Source: Deltaproteobacteria bacterium (GTDB lineage: Bacteria > Desulfobacterota > Desulfobulbia > Desulfobulbales > JAGXFP01). Taken from it: 35,948 nucleotides of DNA. The stretch covers positions 1-35,948 of the forward strand of contig JAGVGT010000050.1 in assembly GCA_020056965.1 (NCBI GenBank), read 5' to 3'. Of the stretch, positions 28,801 through 35,948 are shown piece by piece. The position numbers and the translations under genes are program-made. Under the pieces are notes generated by a model that ran no database searches, had not been told where the DNA came from, and saw only the letters and a program-made list of their open reading frames with translations. Every line of letters starts with the position of its first letter. Within the stretch, counting starts at the first letter, position 1.

Positions 28801-28957
28801 CGCGGGTGGCAGGTCGGCGTTTTTGACGCGCCAACCCAGCCACCGCGCGGGTCATATCAAACAGATTTGCACATAGGCGCAGCCCAGCGCTGCGATCGGG
28901 TCTTATCCCGGCCGCGAGACGCTGTGCTGTTGCCATTATGTGGTTGAGAATTATCAC
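22892..28957 (-). CDS. Giant outer-membrane barrel protein with DUF11 and OmpA-like domains (up to 2021 aa), cassette A
   Basis: A signal core (LLPVFCLLLWILLGAPLAQA, ~83-102) precedes mature ESIDNTAQAAYKVG. Next are a beta module with LTDLDQNLNPAGVETV (~203), a CnaB/SdrD-like domain (~297), a DUF11 (~430-545), a second CnaB/SdrD-like domain (~563-640), a Pro run and a DUF11-like domain (~690-790). An OmpA/MotB-type peptidoglycan-binding domain (~823-937) reads GHTNSTPI then LSTARATSVAAYL, with N where the family has the ligand-binding D of GHTD. An invasin-like Ig domain (~1097-1195) precedes ~810 residues of barrel strands ending GPFIKFRFKF. Barrel modules clearly match the 2004-aa paralog (DYDIDYEAGTIFF vs DYEIDYSSGALLF). 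The start is uncertain: GTG 28957 and ATG 28936 lack ribosome sites and leave a long N-terminal extension; TTG 28753 (GGTGA upstream) would give a normal signal peptide. Confidence 0.85.
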   Translation of the reverse strand: MIILNHIMATAQRLAAGIRPDRSAGLRLCANLFDMTRAVAGLARQKRRPATRAGLLSERSASPSVGEGLAERAEAARPLPAGLLPVFCLLLWILLGAPLAQAESIDNTAQAAYKVGALPLVSVSNPVSTTIRTPSKLEFLSYAPLAPNAELVPVALATNPSPGGLPTSPPVRPGAATPIDLSVPLPLVATTIYHENEPFFLRLTDLDQNLNPAGVETVIVTISLPGTGESEILQLTETGPNTGIFTGYIQSSATAGNIAGDGVLAVKQNAEIRGTYTDAIDGTDSSAAAALVDPYGVVFDTLTGLPVNGATVALLDVATGLGATVYGDDGISLYPAAVISGGTATDSSGRAYSFPPGFYRFPYLQPGRYLLKVTPPPNYLAPSTVATADIQNLPGAPYAMANPGSRGEEFMINPGPAIHIDLPIDPLRSWLRLTKTASKATVAIGDFLQYRLAVENTGSIAVGGIAVSDRLPGGFRYRSGSTKLDGQIVADPVISADGRTLLFTVGTVAVTKSASLTYVLEVAAGAPLGKAQNTAYATGSGVLPSNTAKVEVLVTEDFFSSKSTVVGRVYPRGCPREEADAEGLAGVRLYLEDGTYVVTDPKGMYHFEGVEPGTHVVQLDLETVPKDYELVSCEENSRFAQTPFSQFVDLQGGTVWRADFYTKAKPQVPPPPPPSPEPPAKITGSVGIELASRLGQGLAGGDEISYMVTVPVGEVAIANPRLIVVLPEGVTYQPGSSVLDGAPLADPEELEGTLTYRLGDAKPGWTGQLAFKGEIGANLKGGELPTKALLTFNTSDEKNRRTPLVENILQWSVREERRINPEITLHPLFGELGFTLNGNDQMVLDGIIADLHGQVVTHISVTGHTNSTPIAPRNRHIMADNYALSTARATSVAAYLQAGLHLVPEQITITGKGPDEPVASNKTAAGRGLNRRVELQISSEKIEQYPDLKIIKEASGVKAVAVSIAKVVEIPAEEQAVNERLAARTLPEFDNPWLAKAQPGLAFVWPFAGYYPASPSTKIGVKHDPRKKLQLLLNGVAVDPLYLDGVRKRGDNQLVVSLWTGVHLSDGDNIFEAIESSPEGMEESRITRTLHYSTAPVKVELVPSLSRLTADGKTPSVVAIRLTDKDGHPAREGLIGEFQLDAPYLAQQQAQELQENPLLLAKSARLKYLVGEEGIARIELQPTTRTGEAILRFNLGNGESEVRTWLTAGEREWIVVGFGEGTAGYNTLSGNMENLQAAQSEDEYYQDGRLAFFAKGMIKGKWLLTIAYDSAKAGMRQAGSLYGTIDPQKYYTLYGDGSAQQYEAASARQLYLKIERDQFYALFGDYDTGLSVTELSRYNRNFNGLKSEMRGEKFDYSLFVSDTNQAFVKDELRGDGTSGLYRLSRRNLVINSETITVESRDRFKSEVILTTQTMNRHLDYDIDYEAGTIFFKSPIASRDENFNPLYIVIDYESADGADMSYNYGGRGAARFMDKRVEVGTTHVHEGRVGGEGNLYGLDTTIKLNDNTTIKAELATTDTEFKGAGARGTAYLAEIAQQTKSVTGKVYLREQDGEFGLGQQMGSETGTRKIGLDGSYRWTEQLTVQTSAFRQYNLATDAVRDMAELQANLSKQGYALHGGLRHAQDNLGNGETNTSDQLIAGVNYNLFGDKLVLRAEHDQSLLGSNGNGDFPTRTLIGADYKLTEKATVFIAEEFAQGERENTEMTRLGLRSSLWSGGQLSSALEQRATENGTRVFSVSGLKQTWQISNKWSVDAGLDRSATIKDPGNTPINANVPAVSGNSDFTAVSAGAGFKEEKWSWSGRLEGRTSDSEDKFGLFTGLYGEVKAGLGLGAAAQIFKTSAVTGNRATSGDLRLSLAYRPQETAWIILDRLDYLFDRQNGGALAYNNWRLINNLNVNWKMDQRTQVSLQYGAKYVNETIDDCDYSGYTDLVGLEGRYDLTRKWDVGLTGKVLHSWAAKQLQYGSGASVGYNLVKNGWISVGYNVVGFTDRDFSAADFTAQGPFIKFRFKFDQASVREALQAI

Positions 28958-28972
28958 AATATTTACCCGGTA

Positions 28973-28990
28973 TGGCGGGTCGTCCCGCCA
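28973..28990. promoter_or_regulatory. Intercistronic hairpin before the giant barrel gene
   Basis: TGGCGGG (28973-28979) and CCCGCCA (28984-28990) form a perfect seven-base stem with a TCGT loop, eight bases after the 405-aa stop. No T-run follows on the minus strand, so it is more likely an RNA-processing or attenuation element than a terminator. A GATAAT box follows at 28950-28955 on the minus strand. Confidence 0.45.
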
Positions 28991-28997
28991 CCAACAG

Positions 28998-30215
28998 TTA
29001 CTTGATTGTTACCTGGTACTTGATGACCTTTGAAGCACCCCCCGCCAGAGAACCACTGGCAGCGACGTTTACAACATTGGCCGTGAAGTCGGCCTGGTCA
29101 TCGACCGGGCTGCCAACCACGTTGGTTTGACAAATGCCGTCAACGACGATGCCCTCACCGGCAACGCAAGGTATGGCAACCGTCCCGTCGTCGAATTGGG
29201 TGTTGAAATCCATCCGGGCGCTTTGGGCCGCCAGGCTGTCAACAATGGTGACGTTGGTGGCCGCTTCTCCACCGCCGGCATTGGCGATGGTGATCGTGTA
29301 AGTCACAACCGCCCCGGGGATGGCCTTGGGATTGGTGGTGCCGTTGATCGGGTCAGAGTAGACCGCCGAGGTTTTGGTGACGGTCAAGACCGATGCCGCA
29401 ACCTGATAGCCCTTGCCGGGATCGCCACTGCCGGGACTGCCGCCCGCCCACATGACATAGACGCCGTTGTATTGGCCATCGGTGACCGAAGAGATGGAGT
29501 TGGTGCCATCGACACCTTTATCGTCGCCAGTGGCGGCGCCATCGCTATCGATGTCGGCAAAGACAACATCGACACTCCCGGCCGTATCAGCGACCCCGGA
29601 GTTTGCCGTCGTGATCGCGCCCAGGCCGGCAGCGCCGGCGGCATGCGCGGTGGCTTTAAGCGCATAGCTGGCCACATCGCCATTTGCGGCGGTGATCGGG
29701 ACGGCCGCGACCAGGTAGACGACGGTGGGGGTATCCACGGCGAGCTCGTCGAGGAAGGTTATCGCCGTATCCGTCGCGTCAAAAGAACCGACGGTGCCGC
29801 CGTCATCCTTGTAATAGGTGATGGAACCCGCAACAAAGGTATTGGCGGCCCCGACCACGTTCGACAGATTGAAGTCATGGGGGGTATTGCCGGTGTTCGT
29901 GATCGTGAATTTCAAGGCAACGGCCGACGACCCAGGATAAGTGGTGACGAAAGCCGCATTATTAGAGGCAATGTCGAAGTTTACCTTGTCATCGACCTTA
30001 AAGGTGGTGACTGCACCGCCCCCAACTCCAGTGACGGAGTTGCCGGTCGGCGAACTCTCGACCAAAGGCTGAGAGACGTTGCCGACCTTATAGTTGACAG
30101 TTGCAATGTTATCAATGGCCGTGCCGGACAACGTCCCGCCCGCCATTGCCCACTGCGGCGCCAGTGCCGCCAATGCCCCGGTCAGGGCCATTGTCAATAA
30201 ACGATTCTTCTTCAT
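28998..30215 (-). CDS. Secreted DUF11 protein (405 aa), cassette A
   Basis: The exported protein has a signal peptide (~1-25, ending AMA), then the mature N-terminal strand GTLSGTAIDNIATVNY (27-42). A middle beta region starts VDDKVNFDIASNN and contains KFTITNTGNTPHDFNL. A C-terminal DUF11 domain starts LTVTKTSAVYSDPINGTTN, contains PKAIPGAVVTYTITIANAGG and stops at IKYQVTIK. It carries the donor-like N-terminus and the truncated last domain together, like the 332- and 621-aa proteins. Cysteines in IPCVAG and ICQTN could form a disulphide. ATG 30215 follows AAGGAGAT. It lies 40 bases before the giant barrel gene and is clearly co-transcribed. I know no characterised relative. Confidence 0.82.
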   Translation of the reverse strand: MKKNRLLTMALTGALAALAPQWAMAGGTLSGTAIDNIATVNYKVGNVSQPLVESSPTGNSVTGVGGGAVTTFKVDDKVNFDIASNNAAFVTTYPGSSAVALKFTITNTGNTPHDFNLSNVVGAANTFVAGSITYYKDDGGTVGSFDATDTAITFLDELAVDTPTVVYLVAAVPITAANGDVASYALKATAHAAGAAGLGAITTANSGVADTAGSVDVVFADIDSDGAATGDDKGVDGTNSISSVTDGQYNGVYVMWAGGSPGSGDPGKGYQVAASVLTVTKTSAVYSDPINGTTNPKAIPGAVVTYTITIANAGGGEAATNVTIVDSLAAQSARMDFNTQFDDGTVAIPCVAGEGIVVDGICQTNVVGSPVDDQADFTANVVNVAASGSLAGGASKVIKYQVTIK

Positions 30216-30305
30216 AACGATCTCCTTTGCTGTTGGTGTTGCGTGATTTTTGGGACAGATTCCATACCCGAAGGCATTCTCTTTGTAATGATTAAGTTTT
30301 TAATG

Positions 30306-30800
30306 TCATTCCACCTTGGCCCGGAAAGAGACACTTCCCTTGGCTCCTTTCTCCAGTGTTCCAACCATAGTCCAGCGGATGTGGGTATAATCAGCCGCCG
30401 TGGCTGGCCGTTCCTGCCCGGCGGCATCCTTGATCCTCAGTTTGCTCGCGGCAGCGAAGGTCTTCCCGTGGTCGACCGAGAACTCGATGCGGGGGGTCAT
30501 ACCCTCGGCGCTCCCGCCCAGGTAGAGCATATGCTCCGGCAGCGGATTATCGATAACGATGTCCGTCGCCGGATTGGCGCCGATGTTGGCATAATAAGTG
30601 GTGAAGATCACCGTATCGCCGGGGACGACTTTGGCGGTGGCGGCATCGACCCGGGTTACCTGGCTCACCCCTTGGTCATTCTTGACGGTGATCTCGACCT
30701 CCGCCGTCGACTTGAGTTCGATTCCCCCTTTGTCCGCCGCCTGTACGGGCAGGGCCAGGAGGAGCAAGAGACCCAAGGTGGTTAAAAACTTGTTTGTCAT
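30306..30800 (-). CDS. Small secreted single-DUF11 protein (164 aa), cassette A
   Basis: A signal peptide (~1-21, ending VQA) is followed by one DUF11 domain: GIELKSTAEVEITVK (K30), VPGDTVIFTTYYANIGANPA, VIDNPLPEHMLYLGGSAEG, FSVDHGKTF and YTHIRW, ending VSFRAKVE at the stop. It is the counterpart of the 186-aa protein in cassette B. It begins directly with the first domain strand and has no GTxIxN segment, so it has a vacant last strand and nothing to donate: the expected form of an end or tip subunit. ATG 30800 follows AAGGGGGT. Confidence 0.82.
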   Translation of the reverse strand: MTNKFLTTLGLLLLLALPVQAADKGGIELKSTAEVEITVKNDQGVSQVTRVDAATAKVVPGDTVIFTTYYANIGANPATDIVIDNPLPEHMLYLGGSAEGMTPRIEFSVDHGKTFAAASKLRIKDAAGQERPATAADYTHIRWTMVGTLEKGAKGSVSFRAKVE

Positions 30801-30904
30801 CGATTACCCCCTTTCGTTTTTGGTTGATTCGCGCTCTAAAATTCAAGTGCCGGCAAAATGGTATCTTCACTAACCGGGCGGCGTTGGTGGCGCCCCGACT
30901 ATCC

Positions 30905-31903
30905 TCAATTGATCGTCACCTCAAAGCTGACCACCTGGGGCGCCGAACCGCTGGTCAGATCACCAAGCCCGACCGAAACGGTCAGCGGAGCGCCGCCGAC
31001 ACTGCCGGCATCACCATCGACGACATCGCTCAGGGCGGCGCCGTTCAGCTTGAGAGAGCCGGCCACGTACGACGATTTGGCGGGGACCGGGTCGGTAATC
31101 ACCACCGCTGTTGCTGTCTCGGCCCCGCTGACGGTGGCGGTAATGGTGTAGGTGAGTTTCGCCCCGGCGATCGCCTTGGGAGCGACGAAAAGGTTGCTAG
31201 GATCCCAAACCACCGCCACCGCTTTGCTCAGAGCCACGGGCAAGGCCAGGTTGACCGTGTAGATTCCGGTAGCGGAATGTTTCCCATCGCGAGGGTCGGC
31301 ATCGGCGAAGACCACATCGACTCCGGCAGTGTTGGCACCGCCGGTCTCTAAGGTGACAGCGGTGGTCCCGGCATCAACCGTGGTGGCCGTAAGTTGATAA
31401 TCAGCGGTCTGCCCGGTGGTGGCCCCGGCCGGGGTGTTGGCAACGATCAGGACCTTCAGCGTCCCGTCGGCCGGGACGTCCGCAAAGGTCCCGGCATCGA
31501 CATAGAGGGTATCGCCAGTATCCCAGACCCCTGGGGTGGTGCCATTATCTAGGTAGATCCGGACCGGAGCAGTCATGTCGATGCCCCCGCTCTTGGTCGC
31601 GGCCAAGACATAGCGCTGGCTGGTATTCCCCTCGTTTTTGACCGTGAACAGCAACGCCTGATTGGCCGAACCGGGCAAAACCGTCAGATCGCCATTCTTG
31701 GTCACGGTCAGGTTGACCCGGTTATCGACCAGGACCGCCGGGGCATTCACGGTCGCGGTCGCCGGTGCGCCGCCGTAAATATAGGTTACCGTCGCCGAAT
31801 TGGTGATCGGTGTACCCGACGGGGTGCCGAGGGCGAAAGCCGACCGGCTCGTCGGAGCGCCGAGCGCCACAACCAAGACAAAAAGGCCGATTTTTTTGAT
31901 CAT
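30905..31903 (-). CDS. Secreted DUF11 protein (332 aa), cassette A
   Basis: The exported protein has a signal peptide (~1-24, ending AFA), mature N-terminal strand GTPSGTPITNSATVTY (26-41), a middle beta region starting VDNRVNLTVTKNGD, and a C-terminal DUF11. The last domain starts ALSKAVAVVWDPSN, contains PKAIAGAKLTYTITATVSG and ITDPVPAKSSYVAGSLKLNG, and stops at VSFEVTIN. It has the same layout as the 405-aa protein and is probably a duplicate of it. The frame is open up to 32017, but ATG 31903 has AAGGAGGG just upstream and starts the signal peptide, so the longer form, which would overlap the upstream gene, is rejected. Confidence 0.82.
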   Translation of the reverse strand: MIKKIGLFVLVVALGAPTSRSAFALGTPSGTPITNSATVTYIYGGAPATATVNAPAVLVDNRVNLTVTKNGDLTVLPGSANQALLFTVKNEGNTSQRYVLAATKSGGIDMTAPVRIYLDNGTTPGVWDTGDTLYVDAGTFADVPADGTLKVLIVANTPAGATTGQTADYQLTATTVDAGTTAVTLETGGANTAGVDVVFADADPRDGKHSATGIYTVNLALPVALSKAVAVVWDPSNLFVAPKAIAGAKLTYTITATVSGAETATAVVITDPVPAKSSYVAGSLKLNGAALSDVVDGDAGSVGGAPLTVSVGLGDLTSGSAPQVVSFEVTIN

Positions 31904-31988
31904 CTCAACCCTCCTTGCCTCGCCTCGGCCGGGGTGACCCGGTTGCCTGCTGTCTGCCAATACGGATCCATCCCCGGCGCCTTTGGTG

Positions 31989-34900
31989 TCATTTGATTCT
32001 GACTCTGAATTTGACACTGAATGACGGATGATCGACGCCCGCCGCGGCTTTGAAGATATCCTTCGGCCAAATCTTGATATTGGTTACGGTCGGGTCGAAA
32101 TTATCACCATCCGGGTCGCTGGGGCTCTTGTTGTAGTTTCCGCCGTTATTATCAGAGAATTCGAGATCGTCGCCGCTGTTGCCCAGATCGATGAAGGTGT
32201 AAGTTAACCCGCTCGAGACAGCCCCGCTGCCGTCAGTAAAGAGGATCGGACCCAACCCGGGACCGGCACCGTCAAAGTCACCGACAAAGAGTTCGGTATT
32301 GGCCGGGATCGGGTCGGTGATCTCCGTGGTCCCATCGTCAGCAGCTCCCGCCCCGAAATTGGTGACGGTTATGGTGTAATCGACCAAGGCGCCGGGAATC
32401 GCTTTGGGGGAAGTCTGGCCATTGACCGGGTCCGAATAGGTTTGTGAGGACTTGAGAACCAATAAACTGGGGTACAACATAGACTGCACCAGGTCGGTAT
32501 CCGAGGCGATGTTATTGTTCCAGTTGCCCTCGTAAATCCCGGCCGGGAGATTGGCCGTGACGCTGTTGGTGACGCTGCCGCTACCGGCGGTAATGTTGGC
32601 GTTGACCAGCAAGGTGACCTGGCCGCCGTTCGGCAGGGTCGGGATGGTCAGACCAGCCCCCTCCAGGAGCGCTACCGTCAAGGTGGCCGGGCAGGCCGCG
32701 CCGCCGGCCGCCCCCGAGCAACTGACAGAGGTTTTAGAAAGGCCGGTGGCAACCGGATCAACCACCACGGTGTTGTTGGCCGCATCTGGACCGTTGTTGG
32801 TGATCACGATGGCGTAAGTGGTCGAGCCGCCCAAGGGGACGGTGACACTGCTGTTGCTCTTGGTGACCGCCACCTCGGCAATGGTGTTGGCGATGTACAT
32901 CGAGGCGGCCGAGGCTTCGGCCTGCAAGGTCGTGTTGTAGTAGACCCGGGCATTGTTGCTGTAGTAAGCGGCCGGCACCGAGGCGCCGATGGCGGCACTG
33001 TAAGTAATGGTGAAACTGGCGCCGGGGACCAGGGTCTGGACGCCGAAGTTCCAGACGATCTCATGGGTATTAGCCACGTTGAGGTTCGAGCCGGTCGGGA
33101 CGTTGTTGTAGGGGGGCTTGGTCGGCGGGAGAACCGTGGTCGGAGTCACCGCGGTGATACTGCCGCCAAAGCTGCTCGACCCGGTGTAGCTGAAGCGGGT
33201 CGCACCATTCAGAGCGACGCCGCCGCTCGGCAGCCAGTCGTAGACCGAAATCCCGGTGGCATTGGTGGTGCCGGTATTGGTGACAGTCAGCATATAAGAA
33301 ACGGTATCCCCCGGTTTGGCCCCGGTTTTCGACTCGCTTTTGCTGATGGTTAAAATGGGTGCCGACTGCACCGCAGTCTGGGCCTCATCGGTCACCGTGT
33401 CGGCGCCGGTGGCGCTCAAGCTGGCGGTATTGACGACGGTGTCACCGGTGGTGGCGCTGGTCTGGACCTCAAAGGTCAAGGCGCCGATCTGCCCGGCGCT
33501 GATCGTTGCCGCCGGGAAACTGAAGGTCCGGCGCGTCCCCGTGGCGCAGACCCCGGCGGCGAGTACCGGCGGGTTGGGGGAGGGGAGACCGATCGGACCC
33601 GCCAGGTTGGTGATGTTGCTGACCGAATCGGCCCCGGTCTGGCAGGGCAGCAGGTCGCTCAATACCGCATTGGTGACGCTGCTGCCGCCGGTATTGGCGT
33701 AGACGATCTTATAACGCACCTTGGCATTGGCCGGGATGAAGTCGCCGTAGGCTACCCAACTGGAACTGCCACTGTCGTAATAATGGGTAATCGTCTTATC
33801 GATGGAGAGGCTCGAGGTGATCGTCACCGGGGCGACGTTGACGGCATCGGCCCGTCCAGTGCCGCCGGTACCGCCGGTATAGGTAACCAGGGCCGTATTC
33901 AGGTAGGGAGAAACGGAAGCAGGGACATTGGCGCCAACCGTGGCCGTGAAAGTAATGGTGAAACTTGCCCCGGCCGCCAGGGTCTGATTGCCGAAGTTCC
34001 ACAACGCCCGTTCCTGGTTGACGGCGCCACTCGCCGTGTTGTAGGGCGGCGGGCACTTGGTGTAGGTCAGTCCTGGTGCGGTAATATTACCCCCTTGGTA
34101 GGCCGGGGAGATGGTCAGGCTGGTGTTGCCGGCAATGGCGGTTACCCGATAATTGAAACCGTTTAGAAAAATGGTGTCGTTGACCGCCAATTCCGACAAA
34201 AATGCAGTTCCGGTTCCGTTCAGCGTGGTGCCGTTGTCGTTGATATAGACCGTGCCGGTCAGATTCGTGGTCGGCAGAAGGGTCGGCGTCACCGAGGTCA
34301 TGCCGCTGATCGAGGTCGTGCCGGCATAGTTGAAGCGGGTAGTGGCATCGGCCGAGCTGCCGCCGGTGGTCGGCAGGATGTCATAGACATTGATGCCCCC
34401 GGCCGCGGCCGAGCCGAGGTTGCTGACGGTAATCGTGTAGGTGGCGGTGCCGCCGGCGGCCACGGAAGGCGTTGAGGTCGTCTTGCTGATCACCAGATTC
34501 GGGGCACTCTGCACGTAAGAGTTGGCCACCGAGGTGACGCCGCTGGCGATCTGGGTGCTGACCAGCTTGGCGGTATTCGGCAGCAGGCTGCCGACCACCG
34601 CGTTGGTCTGCACATCCAGTTCGATGGCGCCGCCTTCGCCGGGACCAAGGTTGGCCAGGGTCGGGAAGTTGAAGGTCCGGCGCCCCGCCGCCGTGCAGTA
34701 GGTGGCATTGGTCCCGGCCGTAATGGCGTTGAGGGTGGCGACGGATGGGGCGGTAATTGTCCCGCTGACGATGCTGACCGTATTGGCCACACTGTTGTAA
34801 CTCACCGGCGCGGCCCCGGTCTGGCACGGCAGGGTGTCAGAGAGAACCACGTTGGTCTGGGTCGAGTTGCCGGTATTGAGATAGACGATCCGGTAACGGA

Positions 34901-35948
34901 CTTTGGCGTTGGCCGGCAGGGCGCCGCCGTCGCTGGTGATCAGGGTAGCGCCGGAGAAGTAACCGATCAGCTCCTTCATGACAAAGAGGTTCGAATTGTT
35001 GTCAGCAACGCTGGGGACATGATAGCGCCAGGCATTGTCGTCGCCATCATCCATGTCCGAGGAGTCGCCGCCGAAGACTTCGGAGCCGTTGATCAGCCCG
35101 CCGGCGGGGACCGGGGCGGTGAGCCGCAGGCTCAGTTTGACATAGCGGATCTCGCCGACGGTCAACCGGCCCACCGCCCAGCGGACCGCGTTGGTCCCGG
35201 CCGGTAAGGGATTGCTGGCCGACAGGGTGCGGCCCGCGCCGGTCGCATAGCCGCCGATACAAGACTGGCAGTTTTCGTCCGCCGGGGCCGGGCCGTTGGA
35301 GGCGTCACCAATCCGCGAACCAGGATAGGCAATGCGCTGCCAGGGTCCAACCTGAGCGGTATTGTCGAGCGGGTAGCCGGTCTGCGGGCCGGCCACCGGC
35401 GAGCCGGCATAGTAAGGGGCGGTGCCGAGAACCCCGTAGTTCCCTCCGGCAATTACCGTGGCAACCAGGGAGGTTTGTGAGGATTTTGGGGCGGCCAACC
35501 CATCCAGGTCGGTGGTCAAACTGCCGAAGGCATTGGTCTGGTCAGCATCCCAGAGGTTATGGGTGGTCGCCTGGCTCTGCCCCATGAACGGGTTGAGCTG
35601 CCCCGCGCCGTTGCCGGTGCCGGGGTTGGTATCGAGAATATTGTAGCCGTTGGTTCCCTGTTGGATGCGGCTCGGCAGGGCCGGGTACTGGGCGGTACGG
35701 GGATCGGTGGAGTAGAAGATGCCGGTGTCGGCGATGGCTTCGGTCAACCGGCCGTTGCAGTCGTCGGTGTAGACGACCGGGATGGTGTAGGTAATCACCA
35801 CCTGCCCGCGCGCTCCGGCGCCGCCGCTAACATTGGTGGTATCCTCGGTACGACCGCCGCTGCCGGCGCCACCGGCAACAGTGCCGGCATTGCCATTCCC
35901 TTGAGTCGTCCGTCCAGCCCCGCCGGTGCCACCGGCGGTGGCCGTACC
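31989..35948 (-). CDS. Large multi-DUF11 surface protein, 5' end beyond window (>1319 aa), cassette A
   Basis: The frame stays open to the right edge, so the GTG at 35801 is not the real start and the signal peptide lies outside. Counting from the first codon in the window, a Gly-rich stretch (1-49) leads into GARGQVVITYTIPVVYTDDC. At least six DUF11 domains follow, starting near residues 319, 479, 713, 858, 1023 and 1160. Domains 1-2 and 3-4 are a duplicated pair, each with IPANAKVRY or LPANAKVRY, LSDxLPCQTG and VQSAP. Domain 2 carries an insert (~562-632) like phage tail-fibre modules (GTGTAFLSELAVNDTIFLNG). The last domain starts LKSSQTYSDPVNGQTSPKA and stops at VKFRVRIK. It heads the visible part of cassette A, 85 bases before the 332-aa gene. 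Likely a long surface adhesin or fibre component; role inferred only. Confidence 0.8.
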   Translation of the reverse strand, partial: GTATAGGTGGAGRTTQGNGNAGTVAGGAGSGGRTEDTTNVSGGAGARGQVVITYTIPVVYTDDCNGRLTEAIADTGIFYSTDPRTAQYPALPSRIQQGTNGYNILDTNPGTGNGAGQLNPFMGQSQATTHNLWDADQTNAFGSLTTDLDGLAAPKSSQTSLVATVIAGGNYGVLGTAPYYAGSPVAGPQTGYPLDNTAQVGPWQRIAYPGSRIGDASNGPAPADENCQSCIGGYATGAGRTLSASNPLPAGTNAVRWAVGRLTVGEIRYVKLSLRLTAPVPAGGLINGSEVFGGDSSDMDDGDDNAWRYHVPSVADNNSNLFVMKELIGYFSGATLITSDGGALPANAKVRYRIVYLNTGNSTQTNVVLSDTLPCQTGAAPVSYNSVANTVSIVSGTITAPSVATLNAITAGTNATYCTAAGRRTFNFPTLANLGPGEGGAIELDVQTNAVVGSLLPNTAKLVSTQIASGVTSVANSYVQSAPNLVISKTTSTPSVAAGGTATYTITVSNLGSAAAGGINVYDILPTTGGSSADATTRFNYAGTTSISGMTSVTPTLLPTTNLTGTVYINDNGTTLNGTGTAFLSELAVNDTIFLNGFNYRVTAIAGNTSLTISPAYQGGNITAPGLTYTKCPPPYNTASGAVNQERALWNFGNQTLAAGASFTITFTATVGANVPASVSPYLNTALVTYTGGTGGTGRADAVNVAPVTITSSLSIDKTITHYYDSGSSSWVAYGDFIPANAKVRYKIVYANTGGSSVTNAVLSDLLPCQTGADSVSNITNLAGPIGLPSPNPPVLAAGVCATGTRRTFSFPAATISAGQIGALTFEVQTSATTGDTVVNTASLSATGADTVTDEAQTAVQSAPILTISKSESKTGAKPGDTVSYMLTVTNTGTTNATGISVYDWLPSGGVALNGATRFSYTGSSSFGGSITAVTPTTVLPPTKPPYNNVPTGSNLNVANTHEIVWNFGVQTLVPGASFTITYSAAIGASVPAAYYSNNARVYYNTTLQAEASAASMYIANTIAEVAVTKSNSSVTVPLGGSTTYAIVITNNGPDAANNTVVVDPVATGLSKTSVSCSGAAGGAACPATLTVALLEGAGLTIPTLPNGGQVTLLVNANITAGSGSVTNSVTANLPAGIYEGNWNNNIASDTDLVQSMLYPSLLVLKSSQTYSDPVNGQTSPKAIPGALVDYTITVTNFGAGAADDGTTEITDPIPANTELFVGDFDGAGPGLGPILFTDGSGAVSSGLTYTFIDLGNSGDDLEFSDNNGGNYNKSPSDPDGDNFDPTVTNIKIWPKDIFKAAAGVDHPSFSVKFRVRIK

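Noticed and set aside
31904..32017. Upstream extension of the 332-aa protein (38 extra residues)
   Set aside because: It overlaps the end of the preceding gene, lacks a ribosome site, and would bury the signal peptide; ATG 31903 has a strong site.

Overview
The window is GC-rich DNA from a Gram-negative bacterium. It encodes signal peptides, a lipoprotein and very large outer-membrane barrel proteins. The mix of an LL-diaminopimelate aminotransferase (DapL), a MASE3 sensor kinase, HD-GYP signalling and a sigma-54 activator suggests a Desulfuromonadales-like member of the Desulfobacterota/Deltaproteobacteria. That placement is an inference from gene content, not a database result.

Bases 1-4145 (+ strand) hold compact housekeeping genes: dapL, folK, a small YHS-like membrane protein and an FSA-type transaldolase, with overlapping or near-touching ends. 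A lytic transglycosylase and pgsA follow, each with a promoter-like sequence placed so that transcription would begin at the start codon. A tRNA-Leu(CAA) with a clear promoter lies at 4235-4321. After it comes about 0.6 kb without a credible gene, containing a repeat of the tRNA 3' end, an inverted repeat and two terminators, perhaps the scar of an integrated element. Bases 4913-8713 hold a signalling block: a MASE3-PAS histidine kinase, its overlapping response regulator, and a convergent HD-GYP protein.

From 8988 to the right edge every gene is on the minus strand. This part is dominated by two related cassettes of secreted DUF11 (Ig-like conserved-repeat) proteins. In transcription order, cassette A (35948 to 22892) encodes a >1319-aa multi-DUF11 protein (5' end outside the window), a 332-aa protein, a 164-aa protein, a 405-aa protein and a 2021-aa outer-membrane protein with an OmpA-like domain. 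Cassette B (19531 to 8988) encodes a 60-aa remnant, a 186-aa protein, a 621-aa protein, a 2004-aa outer-membrane protein and a 578-aa Ig/DUF11 protein. Between them sit a sigma-54 activator with a degenerate receiver and a HAF-repeat lipoprotein.

The most interesting signal is in the ends of these proteins. All eight non-barrel proteins stop at the same beta-strand of their last DUF11 domain (pattern: hydrophobic-x-aromatic/L-polar-hydrophobic-x-[VI]-[KNQE]-stop), so that domain lacks its final N-x-A strand. The mature N-termini of the 332-, 405- and 621-aa proteins and of both giants instead begin with a sequence that looks like this missing strand (GTxIxNxA or a variant). The proteins therefore sort into acceptor-only (164, 186, 578 aa), donor-plus-acceptor (332, 405, 621 aa) and donor-only barrel proteins (2004, 2021 aa). 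This is the logic expected of a surface fibre built by donor-strand complementation: tip, shaft and outer-membrane anchor. It may be locked by Lys-Asn isopeptide bonds. No PapD-like chaperone, classical usher or sortase is visible. The end sequences are seen directly; the assembly model is inference.
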